Source: an uncultured Porphyromonadaceae bacterium (GTDB taxonomy: Bacteria; Bacteroidota; Bacteroidia; Bacteroidales; Coprobacteraceae). From it: a DNA stretch of 64,000 bases. A model generated the notes under the pieces. That model saw only the letters and a program-made list of their open reading frames with translations, made no database searches and had not been told where the DNA came from. The stretch spans positions 44,189-108,188 of the forward strand of contig URAV01000008.1 of the NCBI GenBank assembly GCA_900545915.1, given 5' to 3'. A program made the translations under genes and the position numbers. Positions 1-8,258 of the stretch are shown one piece after another (positions within the stretch are counted from its first letter, which is position 1; each line of letters opens with the position of its first letter).

Positions 1-908
1 TCATTCATCTCTTTACGCATTTCGAAGATGATCTGGTATAACATTTCTCGTTCATTTCCGAATAAAAAGCCGTCTTTCCCTTCTGAACCGCTTACGACCG
101 GTAACCGTTCTATATTATATGACGGTAAATATGACTTTATAATGTCGGCTGATACCTCACGAGAAGTCTCAAAGATGGATATTTGTTCTGTTACATTTTT
201 CAGTTGTCTGATGTTCCCCGGCCATCGGTAAGTCAGTAATAAATTTTTTGCATCATCGGTCAGTTGTATCGCCGGCATCCGGTATTTTTCAGCAAAATCA
301 TTTGAGAATTTTCTAAACAGAAGAAGTATATCATCCATTCTGTCTCGTAACGGAGGCAATTCGATAGGTACGGTATTTAATCGATAAAATAAATCTTCCC
401 TGAATTTTCCTTCTGAGATCGCTTTAATCATATTGACATTTGTCGCAGCAACGATACGGACATTGGTTTTTTGAACTTTGGAAGAACCAACTTTTATGAA
501 CTCTCCGCTTTCTAAAACTCTCAATAAACGTGCTTGTGTCGTTAGAGGCAGTTCTCCGACTTCATCTAAAAATATCGTTCCTCCATCGGCCTCTTCGAAG
601 TATCCTTTACGATCGGCAAGAGCTCCGGTAAACGAACCTTTTTCGTGTCCGAAAAGTTCGGAGTCGATAGTTCCTTCAGGTATAGCGCCGCAATTTACCG
701 CAATATAACGTCCGTGTTTACGATGACTGTTCGTATGTATAATCTGAGGAAAGAATTCTTTTCCCGTTCCGCTTTCTCCGGTAATTAGTACGGAGAGATC
801 TGTCGGAGCAATTTGTAAAGCTCGGCTGACAGCTCTTAATAATCCCGGTGTATTTCCAATGATGCCGAATCTTTGTTTGGCCTGCTGTATATCTGAGAGT
901 GCGATCAT
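1..908 (-). CDS. Sigma-54-dependent AAA+ transcriptional activator (3' end outside window)
   Basis: The reading frame opens at an ATG at 908-906 and runs off the left edge without a stop (about 302 codons). The AAA+ activator domain starts almost at residue 1: Walker A GESGTGKE at about residues 44-51, the sigma-54 contact loop as GSFTGA at about 91-96 (consensus GAFTGA), Walker B TIFLDE near 111-116 and a sensor I AATN motif. No receiver, PAS or GAF domain precedes it, so activity is probably not controlled by phosphorylation of this protein. A Fis-type HTH would be expected beyond the edge. Family role: ATP-driven opening of RpoN promoters. Target genes cannot be told from this window. A strong promoter lies directly upstream at 928-959. 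Confidence 0.9.
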   Translation of the reverse strand, partial: MIALSDIQQAKQRFGIIGNTPGLLRAVSRALQIAPTDLSVLITGESGTGKEFFPQIIHTNSHRKHGRYIAVNCGAIPEGTIDSELFGHEKGSFTGALADRKGYFEEADGGTIFLDEVGELPLTTQARLLRVLESGEFIKVGSSKVQKTNVRIVAATNVNMIKAISEGKFREDLFYRLNTVPIELPPLRDRMDDILLLFRKFSNDFAEKYRMPAIQLTDDAKNLLLTYRWPGNIRQLKNVTEQISIFETSREVSADIIKSYLPSYNIERLPVVSGSEGKDGFLFGNEREMLYQIIFEMRKEMN

Positions 909-927
909 ATTTCTTAATTCTCTATTG

Positions 928-959
928 CAAAAGTAGCAAAAGAGAGATTATAAGCCAAA
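928..959 (-). promoter_or_regulatory. Bacteroidetes-type promoter for the sigma-54 activator gene
   Basis: On the minus strand TTTG (959-956) is followed after 20 bases by TACTTTTG (935-928), matching the -33 TTTG / -7 TAnnTTTG consensus of Bacteroidetes housekeeping promoters. The expected start of transcription is only about 15 bases before the ATG at 908. Confidence 0.7.
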
Positions 960-1113
960 TGTATGCAATATATTTAACGGGTCGGTAATTTAAAATTTGT
1001 ATAAACGCTTTATGTTCTGTATTTTTTTAGACGTTTTTCTAAATGGGAAATATATTCTTTATATTTTGTTGATTAGTAGGCGATTGTGTTTTATTTGTAT
1101 TTACATAATTTTT

Positions 1114-2907
1114 CTAAGGTCGTATAAAATCAAGCCTTTTTTCTTCTTCTGCGAAGAGAATTGCTGTATTTACTAATGCTAAATGAGAATATGCCTGAGG
1201 AAAATTACCAAGTTGCTCTTTTGTGTCGAAATTGATGTCTTCACTGAACAGGCCTAAATGATTAGAATAGGAGAGAACCTCATTAAATAGACAACGAGCT
1301 TCTTCTTTTTCACCTATGACGTATAATGCTCGGATAAGCCAGAATGTGCAGATTGTGAAAGCGGAAGATGGTAGCCCGAAATCATCCTCATTGTTATATC
1401 TGTACATCAGACCTTTATGAAATAAAGCTTTTTTTACGGCTTTTACGGTTTTATGGTAGCGTATGTCGTCTGCTTGTAGAAAGCCGTATGGCTCCATCAA
1501 TAATAGAGAAGAATCTAAATATAGATTTTCATAAGTTTGTGAAAAGCTCTGTATTTCTTCTTTCCAGCCATATTTTAGAACATCGGATTTTATCTTGTCC
1601 GCTTCTTTTTTCCAGCGTTCGCTATAACTGTATTTATCGAGCATGATTGCGATGCGAGAAGCCCTATCCAAAGCAACCCAACACATGACTTTAGAGGATA
1701 CGAAATGCTGTTCTTTTCCTCGTATTTCCCAAATGCCTTTGTCCGGTTTATGCCAATCTTCGATGACTATGGCTATAATACTTTTAACCATTTCCCAGAT
1801 GTCTTCAATTTCATCGAGAGTGCCCGGCATTAATTGATAATACTGATAAATGAGGTCCATCAAATATCCAAACGAGTCGTTTTGCCGTTGATGGTAAGCA
1901 TCGTTTCCTATACGTACCGGTTTCGAGTTTTTGTATCCTGAGAGATGATCGAGGATGATTTCTGTTAATTTACGTTCGCCTCTAATTCCATACATGATCT
2001 GAAATGACTCATGTTTGGCAACAAATGTTGATTGTATGAACTTCATGAATCGACGAGCTGCATCCGGATGTCCTATTTGGAATAATGTTTCGATAGACAT
2101 AGATGCATCGCGTAACCAACAGAAACGATAATCCCAGTTTCTTACTTCTCCGATAGCTTCCGGCAAGCTGGTCGTTAAAGCCGCTAATACAGCACCGTTG
2201 TAGTATGACATTAGTTTTAAGATTAATAGGCTTCTTTCTATAATATCATTGTATATAGAATATTTTTTTGTTCGGTTTATCCAGTTAAGCCAATACACTA
2301 ATGTCCTGCAATATTCTAATTTTTCTCGTTCGATGTTGACGGGTATGACTTTTTCATTATAGGATAAAAGGAGAAATTCATCTTTTTCTAATATGATTTC
2401 TTGATGATTTAAGATTGTTTCTAAAGGGAGCGATGAATATAAATATTGTCGGTCTTTGTTATTTTGGGAACTATAAGTTTCTATATATTGAGATGTCATG
2501 TTATAAATTACTTTACCTCTTGCATAGTCTGGAGCTGGGTTATAATCGATTTTAAATCGGGGATGCCCTTTAATGCGATTGATATAACGATAAATCTCTG
2601 CAGGACGGTAATGCTCATCTTTATTTTGGGAATGATAACACGGCATAAAATCGACAACAACGAATTCTCCTTCCTCTGAAGAAAAACGGGTAGATAGAAT
2701 ATTGGTGTGAGGTACGTATGATTGTGAAATAGAATATTTATTCGATACCTGAAATCCGAAATTACCACCATTTTTACGGTCTAATAATGCTGCAAAGATA
2801 GAGGGTGAATCGAATTCGGGGAAACATAACCATTCGATGTTTCCGGTTTCGGAGATTAGAGCTGCGGTACGGCAGTTTCCTATGACACCATAATTCAGAT
2901 TACTCAT
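1114..2907 (-). CDS. GH15 family glycoside hydrolase (trehalase or glucoamylase type)
   Basis: 597 residues, the usual length of bacterial single-chain GH15 proteins that hydrolyse trehalose or alpha-glucans. The N-terminal beta-sandwich begins NYGVIGNCRTAALIS, as is typical. The (alpha/alpha)6 part has the conserved WDYRFCWLRDAS segment, and near the C-terminus SEDIN followed by QLGNFPQAYSHLAL, the region holding the catalytic base in this family. No signal peptide is evident, so it is probably cytoplasmic. It lies 11 bases behind the fused trehalose-6-phosphate synthase/phosphatase gene on the same strand, which favours trehalose turnover as the role. Maltose or glucan hydrolysis remains possible. 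The family call is firm; the substrate is inferred. Confidence 0.88.
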   Translation of the reverse strand: MSNLNYGVIGNCRTAALISETGNIEWLCFPEFDSPSIFAALLDRKNGGNFGFQVSNKYSISQSYVPHTNILSTRFSSEEGEFVVVDFMPCYHSQNKDEHYRPAEIYRYINRIKGHPRFKIDYNPAPDYARGKVIYNMTSQYIETYSSQNNKDRQYLYSSLPLETILNHQEIILEKDEFLLLSYNEKVIPVNIEREKLEYCRTLVYWLNWINRTKKYSIYNDIIERSLLILKLMSYYNGAVLAALTTSLPEAIGEVRNWDYRFCWLRDASMSIETLFQIGHPDAARRFMKFIQSTFVAKHESFQIMYGIRGERKLTEIILDHLSGYKNSKPVRIGNDAYHQRQNDSFGYLMDLIYQYYQLMPGTLDEIEDIWEMVKSIIAIVIEDWHKPDKGIWEIRGKEQHFVSSKVMCWVALDRASRIAIMLDKYSYSERWKKEADKIKSDVLKYGWKEEIQSFSQTYENLYLDSSLLLMEPYGFLQADDIRYHKTVKAVKKALFHKGLMYRYNNEDDFGLPSSAFTICTFWLIRALYVIGEKEEARCLFNEVLSYSNHLGLFSEDINFDTKEQLGNFPQAYSHLALVNTAILFAEEEKRLDFIRP

Positions 2908-2918
2908 ATTTGTTTTTA

Positions 2919-5177
2919 TTATTTGTTGTTTGGAAGTAATTTTTTGAAGAAATTCATGATAGAAAAAATATTCTCCTTTCTGTCGAGATTTTTTTGTTGA
3001 AATAAATCTCGATGTATTAGAGCTTGGAGAAAAGGTATGACTTCTGATTGAGCAGTCAGATTATATCGTGCATTTTTTGATGCAGTTCCTATTTTTACGG
3101 TAACAGCTGTTGCCGGAAGAGCTTGGAACATATCGTCATCAGTCACATCATCCCCTATGGCCAGTATAAAATCGTAATGATCTTTTTGAAGCAGGCGGTT
3201 TACTTCAGAACCTTTGTTGTAATATGGAGATTTAATTTCGACCACTTTATCTCCTTGTAATATTTGTAATTTTTGTTGTAAGCATATTTTTATTAAAGAA
3301 TTGGTTAATTGTTGAGCACGTAGTGCTCCTAACCAACTGTCTGTCTGTCGGTAATGAAATGCCAATGCCGTATCTTTTACTTCGAGGTGGGAACGGGGAG
3401 TTTTGGATACAAAAAGTTTTATTGTAGAGAGTAAAGATGGACTCCATTCGGTCGATTGTATATTTTTATTCCATTTCCCGTTTTCTTTATAAAATGCCCC
3501 GTGTTCAGCGGCAAAAGATATAGGCAGTTGTCCCAACCATTTTTCTAAAGTCAGATGGTCTCTTCCGCTATTGATTACGATATGATTTTTTTTATCTTCC
3601 GCTAATTGTTGCAACAATTCTATCAGTTCAGGATCGGGTTTGGCATCTTCCGGACGATTTCGTATAGCGGTCAATGTTCCATCGTAATCAAGTAATATAA
3701 GGCGTTTATGAGCATGTTTATATCTCGATCGTATGTCGCTTATAACAGGACCTACAATGCGCTTTAATCTGAATCGTTGATTTTTGCTGCATATATCATT
3801 CCATTCGGTCATAAAATCTGCAGCCCATTTGTTAATAGTTTGATTAGATAAAATTGCCTGCATGTGATTAATTCTGTTTTTTTGTTCTCTTTCAGGCATT
3901 TCTAATGCTTTTACGATAGCTTGTTCTATTTCCTCAATATCGTTCGGATTAATTTGTATGGCATCTGTTAGTTCTACTGCACAACCGGCCATTTCGCTTA
4001 GTATCAGTACTCCGGGATTGTTTTGTTTTGTTGCGACATATTCCTTAGCTACTAAGTTCATCCCGTCACGCAGTGGAGTAACTAATGCTATATCTGCAAC
4101 AAAGTACATAGCGGCTAATTCTTCAAAAGAAAATCCATGATAGAAGTAGCATACGGGTGTCCAGTCTATTGTTGAATATTTTCCATTGATTGCTCCTATT
4201 TCTTCGTCTATTTTAGTCTTTAATTCTGCATATTGATTTACTTGATCTCTCGATGGCACGATTACCATCGCTAATGTCACTTTACCAAGGTATTCGGGAT
4301 GGTGTTCTAAGAATAGAGAAAAGCCCCATAAACGATGTAAAATTCCTTTGCTGTAATCTAATCGATCGACGGATAATATCATTTTATGGTTGCCGAACAA
4401 ATTTTGAAAGCGATTGATGGCTTTTTGTACTTCAGGATTTTCCGATACACTATGATAAAGATCATAATTGATACCCATAGGTAATGCTTCGACACGTATA
4501 ACCCGATTTCCTATTTGAATTTCGTCTAATTGGAAGTCTATGTTGAGTACCCGTTCTGCTGCACTGATGAAATGACGCATATAATCGTGTGTATGGAATG
4601 CGATGAAATCAGCACCCAATAATCCTTGTAGAATTTCTCCTCGCTCAGGTAAAATTCTGAATAATTCGTATGAGGGAAAAGGTATATGGTGGAAATAACC
4701 GATACGCAGATGGGGCATGCGTTTTCGCAGCATGCCCGGTAGCAGCATTAACTGATAATCTTGTATCCAAACATAATCGTCTGCGGATACGATACTGCAA
4801 ATTTTTTCACAGAAAAGAGCATTTACTTCTTGATAAGCTTTCCAAAAACAGTTTTTATATTCTGTATATGCGAAAAAATAGTGACATAAAGGCCAAATCG
4901 TACTATTACTATACCCTTCATAGTAGTTTTTATATTGATTGCATGATAAAAAGACGGGGTGAAAATTTAATTTTTCTAATTGTTCTGAAATGATCTGTTC
5001 GTCCTCTTTTTTATCTACACAAATACCCGGCCATCCGATCCAATGTTTCTCGTCGGTGGTTTTTAGAGAATTTAACCCTGTCGCTAATCCTCCTTCACTT
5101 CGAGAAAAAATGAATGTGCCGTTTTTCTCTTTACAGGCTTTGGCCGGTAATCTATTTGATATAATATATAGTTTCAT
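2919..5177 (-). CDS. Bifunctional trehalose-6-phosphate synthase/phosphatase (OtsA-OtsB fusion)
   Basis: 752 residues in two enzymatic halves. Residues 1 to about 470 are a GT20 synthase (GGLATGLNSL near 29-38, GYFHHIPFPSYELFR near 160-174, DRLDYSKG near 271-278, PLRDGMNLVAKEY near 368-380) that makes trehalose 6-phosphate from a sugar nucleotide and glucose 6-phosphate. Residues about 490-715 are a HAD-type phosphatase with nucleophile motif DYDGT (D497, D499) and late motif GDDVTDDDMF near 675-684. One chain therefore makes and dephosphorylates the intermediate in the cytoplasm. It is the first gene of a two-gene unit with the downstream GH15 hydrolase, so synthesis and breakdown are co-transcribed. 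The ATG at 5177 gives the natural synthase N-terminus KLYIISNRLP. Confidence 0.95.
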   Translation of the reverse strand: MKLYIISNRLPAKACKEKNGTFIFSRSEGGLATGLNSLKTTDEKHWIGWPGICVDKKEDEQIISEQLEKLNFHPVFLSCNQYKNYYEGYSNSTIWPLCHYFFAYTEYKNCFWKAYQEVNALFCEKICSIVSADDYVWIQDYQLMLLPGMLRKRMPHLRIGYFHHIPFPSYELFRILPERGEILQGLLGADFIAFHTHDYMRHFISAAERVLNIDFQLDEIQIGNRVIRVEALPMGINYDLYHSVSENPEVQKAINRFQNLFGNHKMILSVDRLDYSKGILHRLWGFSLFLEHHPEYLGKVTLAMVIVPSRDQVNQYAELKTKIDEEIGAINGKYSTIDWTPVCYFYHGFSFEELAAMYFVADIALVTPLRDGMNLVAKEYVATKQNNPGVLILSEMAGCAVELTDAIQINPNDIEEIEQAIVKALEMPEREQKNRINHMQAILSNQTINKWAADFMTEWNDICSKNQRFRLKRIVGPVISDIRSRYKHAHKRLILLDYDGTLTAIRNRPEDAKPDPELIELLQQLAEDKKNHIVINSGRDHLTLEKWLGQLPISFAAEHGAFYKENGKWNKNIQSTEWSPSLLSTIKLFVSKTPRSHLEVKDTALAFHYRQTDSWLGALRAQQLTNSLIKICLQQKLQILQGDKVVEIKSPYYNKGSEVNRLLQKDHYDFILAIGDDVTDDDMFQALPATAVTVKIGTASKNARYNLTAQSEVIPFLQALIHRDLFQQKNLDRKENIFSIMNFFKKLLPNNK

Positions 5178-5606
5178 ATTTATGAATTGAGCAAAGGGTA
5201 TGCCATATATTAATTTGTTTTATATAAACATCTGATATTTAGTATAATATGGTTATTTGTTCTATAAAAACACCTTTTCAAAATGAAAAAGTGCTTTTCT
5301 TTTTGAAAAGGTTGTAGATAGGGGAAAGTAGTTGGTTTTGTAGAATTGTGGCAGGATTAAATCAAATATAAAAATAGTTTAGGCTGTAAACAGGTGAGCG
5401 ATTATTAATAAATGCTGTTTTTGTGTTTTATAGAATTATATTTTAAATATAATTTTTGTGTACTAAAAATCGCTTTTAGATTGTTAATCAATTTTATTTA
5501 TGTATTTTTGCCATGATTTTTTGACAATAAGTTACTAAAATAAAAAGATAATTTATTGTCGTGTGTATAGTTTTAGGTGTGAAATTCTTTATTTAAATTT
5601 ATTTCT
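5178..5606. other. Divergent intergenic region with inverted repeat
   Basis: 429 bases between the leftward trehalose unit and the rightward envelope operon. It holds a near-perfect inverted repeat at about 5272-5313 (ACCTTTTCAAAA facing TTTTTGAAAAGGTT) of unknown role and the promoter listed at 5481-5510. No small gene or RNA was recognised. The likely leftward promoter is weak: TACCCTTTG just upstream of the ATG is one base longer than the -7 consensus. Confidence 0.5.
5481..5510 (+). promoter_or_regulatory. Bacteroidetes-type promoter for the three-gene envelope operon
   Basis: TTG at 5481-5483 and TATTTTTG at 5503-5510 are separated by 19 bases and match the TTTG / TAnnTTTG pattern. The transcript would carry an untranslated leader of about 90 bases before the TTG start codon at 5607. 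Confidence 0.6.
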
Positions 5607-6158
5607 TTGAAAGCGAAAATTGTACATTGCCGTAAAATTTGTTTTATTTTACTTTGTTTGTTTTCAATCAATGGATATGCACAAAAATTGGCGTTGAAGA
5701 CCAATTTAGTACAATGGGCGACTGTTTCTCCGAATTTAGGTGCTGAATTTGTATTAAGTAATCATTTATCGTTAGATCTTTCAGCTTCATTTAATGTTTG
5801 GTTTCCCGGTTCATCTTTAGATTTGAAGCATGTTTTAGTGCAACCTGAATTAAGGTATTGGTTCGGTAGACCTATGTCCCGGCACTATTTAGGAGCAACA
5901 GCTTTTTATACCAGTTACGATGCATTGCTGAAACGTAAATACTATTACGGAGATGCTGTCGCTGCAGGTGTAACATACGGTTATGCGGTAGTGATCGATA
6001 AACATTGGAATTTTGAAGCATCGGTAGGGATAGGAGCTCTTCGTTACCGTCAATATAAATATGCTAATACAGAACGTCGGCCTTTATCTGTCAATGATAG
6101 AGGATGGGCGCTTGTTCCTGTGAAGTTAGCTCTCTCTTTTGTTTATATACTACGCTGA
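5607..6158 (+). CDS. DUF3575-type exported/outer-membrane beta-barrel protein
   Basis: 183 residues. A signal peptide (hydrophobic FILLCLFSI, cleavage after GYAQ) is followed by alternating short beta-strand-like segments, starting KLALKTNLVQWATVSPNLGAEF. This opening and length are typical of DUF3575 proteins of Bacteroidales, which are predicted small outer-membrane barrels. The start is a TTG; no in-frame ATG would leave an intact signal peptide. It is the first gene of a unit with the OmpA-like/TPR protein (about 60 bases downstream) and the five-unit barrel protein. The function is unknown. In other Bacteroidales, DUF3575 genes often precede surface-appendage or OmpA-type genes, but no fimbrillin gene is seen here. 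Confidence 0.8.
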   Translation: MKAKIVHCRKICFILLCLFSINGYAQKLALKTNLVQWATVSPNLGAEFVLSNHLSLDLSASFNVWFPGSSLDLKHVLVQPELRYWFGRPMSRHYLGATAFYTSYDALLKRKYYYGDAVAAGVTYGYAVVIDKHWNFEASVGIGALRYRQYKYANTERRPLSVNDRGWALVPVKLALSFVYILR

Positions 6159-6220
6159 TTTTTTGTGTTTTGTGTTAACAATGCGGTGTATTTGTGGTAA
6201 AATATAATTAAGTGTACACG

Positions 6221-8221
6221 ATGAAAAGTTTTATACCGATATGTTTTTTATCTGCTTTGATCTTCTTACTTTCGGGAGTTGATATTATTGCTCAAAATTT
6301 ACGTGTAGCAGGAGTTGTCAGGGGCAATAATGAAGAGCGTTTGGCAGGGGTTACCATTATAAATAAAGAAACGAAAAAGGTGGTCGGTTTGACGGATGAA
6401 GATGGTAAGTATTCTGTTGTTGTACCGGTAAACGGCATTTTAAATTTTACATGTCTCGGATATGACGGGCAAGATATAAAGGTAAAAGGACGTCAGATAA
6501 TTGATGTTGTTTTGGTTTCTACTGCGGTAAAAATACAAGAAGTTTCGGTCGTTGCAAAAATTAAGAATAAGGTTATTTTCGAGCCTTCCGAGATCGAGGT
6601 TGTCGGAAATTATTTTCATTTAAAAACTCGTTTTAAAGTACCTGCGGAGATGTTCTCCAGCAATACCCGACTTATCGTTCAACCGACATTATATAATATT
6701 ACTCGTAAAAAGGGTGTTTTGTTAAAACCTGTGGTGACAGATGGGCGAGAATATACACTTACGCAGGAGCGTATGTATGAGTTTGATTTGAGAAACGATC
6801 CTTTAGAGCCTTATATACGTAAGAGTGAAATGACTAAGAACGGAGAATTGGTTGCATACCATGATTCTGCTTATATCGAAAATCTTAAAGAAGATTTTCG
6901 TGCCGATATTCGATTGTCTCTTGAAAATTATAACCGGATTTTATTTACGGATAGTTTTCAAATCGCTCGCGGGCTTGTCAATCCGCTACGTTTTTTTGAA
7001 TATAAATTGGAAGCAAAAAATATTACGGATGAACGTTATTTCCCAAAACCCGAATTACAGTTGCGTAATGACAGAGGGGAAGTAGAACTTTCATTTTTAC
7101 CCGGTAAGGCGGATATTAATGATAAAGATCCGAAAAATGCATCGGAATTGGCTAAATTGAGAGAACGATTGTCTTCTATAGAAACTAATCCGGATGCGAA
7201 ATTACAGACTTTTTCTATCTTGGGTGTTTCTTCTCCGGAAGGACCTCATGATAAAAACCTTGTTTTGGCTAAAAAACGTATGGATTTGGCGGTAAATCGT
7301 ATTTTATCGCATTTGAATAAAGAGACTCTGGATTTTTTGAAAATTCAGACAGGTTCGAAGGTTGAAACTTGGCAGACTGCAATCGAAATGATGAGACGAG
7401 ATTCTCTTTTCGGGCAGGCTCAAGATTTACAAAATATCGTAAATAAATATCCCGATAGTCCGGATAAACAATGGCGGGCGATTATCAGGCTTCCTTATTA
7501 TAGAAGTGTAATCGTACCGCACTATTTGCCTTTAATGAGACGGGTAGAGTATAATTTTGATTATTCGATATATCGTTTTCTCACAGATGCAGAGATCAAA
7601 GAACTTTATCTTAAAGATTATAAGCAGTTGTCACGTCATGAATTTTGGCGGATGTTTGAAATCGCTGAGTCGGATGAAGAGAAAGAAACGATTTATAAAC
7701 AAGCCCTTGAAGTTTATCCTAAATTTATGTTAGCGGCGAATAATCTTTCGGCTCTTTATATAAATCAAGGTAGACCCGATGATTCTATTTTAGAATCGTT
7801 TATTAGTAAAGATGCTCCTGAAGAGGTCTTAACCAATCAGGCTGTAGCATTGTTGAGCAATTGGAAATATGAAAAAGCTGATTCTGTCGTTTCTTTGATT
7901 CCAGACGGAGTTTCTTCGGAATATTTAAAGTCTGTAACTCGTGCGTTAAACGGCAATTATGAAGAAGCACTGGCAACTTTCGGACAAGAAGGTGGCATTA
8001 ACGAGGTGGTGTTGTTATTAGCATTGAAACGTAATGGCGAGGCTTGGGAAAAGGCTCAGAATTTACCTGAAACAGCCCGATCAGAGTATGTTAAGGCAAT
8101 AGCGGCCAATCGGTTAGATAAAGTAATGGATGCGATCAATCACATAGAAAAGGCTTTTGAATTAGATCCGTCCTTAAGAGATGTGGCCAAAGTGGATGCG
8201 GATGTGATGGATTTATTGTGA
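6221..8221 (+). CDS. Exported CarboxypepD_reg-like / OmpA-like / TPR protein
   Basis: About 666 residues from the ATG at 6221; a GTG at 6212 would add three residues. A signal peptide ends near IIAQ. Next comes a carboxypeptidase-regulatory-like beta-sandwich (about 30-100: RVAGVVRGNNEERLAGVTI, DEDGKYSV, CLGYDG), a long beta-rich middle, and an OmpA-C-like segment with the peptidoglycan-anchor signature (SILGVSSPEGP then KNLVLAKKRMDLAV, about 333-365). TPR-like helices with repeated A.NNLSALYINQG and A.NHIEKAFELDP patterns fill about 480-660. I infer a periplasmic scaffold that ties an outer-membrane assembly to peptidoglycan. It sits between two barrel genes in one operon. The molecular function is unknown. 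Confidence 0.75.
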   Translation: MKSFIPICFLSALIFLLSGVDIIAQNLRVAGVVRGNNEERLAGVTIINKETKKVVGLTDEDGKYSVVVPVNGILNFTCLGYDGQDIKVKGRQIIDVVLVSTAVKIQEVSVVAKIKNKVIFEPSEIEVVGNYFHLKTRFKVPAEMFSSNTRLIVQPTLYNITRKKGVLLKPVVTDGREYTLTQERMYEFDLRNDPLEPYIRKSEMTKNGELVAYHDSAYIENLKEDFRADIRLSLENYNRILFTDSFQIARGLVNPLRFFEYKLEAKNITDERYFPKPELQLRNDRGEVELSFLPGKADINDKDPKNASELAKLRERLSSIETNPDAKLQTFSILGVSSPEGPHDKNLVLAKKRMDLAVNRILSHLNKETLDFLKIQTGSKVETWQTAIEMMRRDSLFGQAQDLQNIVNKYPDSPDKQWRAIIRLPYYRSVIVPHYLPLMRRVEYNFDYSIYRFLTDAEIKELYLKDYKQLSRHEFWRMFEIAESDEEKETIYKQALEVYPKFMLAANNLSALYINQGRPDDSILESFISKDAPEEVLTNQAVALLSNWKYEKADSVVSLIPDGVSSEYLKSVTRALNGNYEEALATFGQEGGINEVVLLLALKRNGEAWEKAQNLPETARSEYVKAIAANRLDKVMDAINHIEKAFELDPSLRDVAKVDADVMDLL

Positions 8222-8258
8222 TAAAGAACGTAAATAAAAGATTGAAAGTAATATTGCT

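Noticed and set aside
1368..1837. Plus-strand open frames inside the GH15 gene
   Set aside because: They are antisense shadows of a well-supported enzyme gene and lack family features or start signals.
5272..5313. Inverted repeat considered as a terminator or an insertion-sequence end
   Set aside because: It has no T-run on the useful side, no partner copy in the window and no transposase nearby; kept only as an unassigned palindrome.
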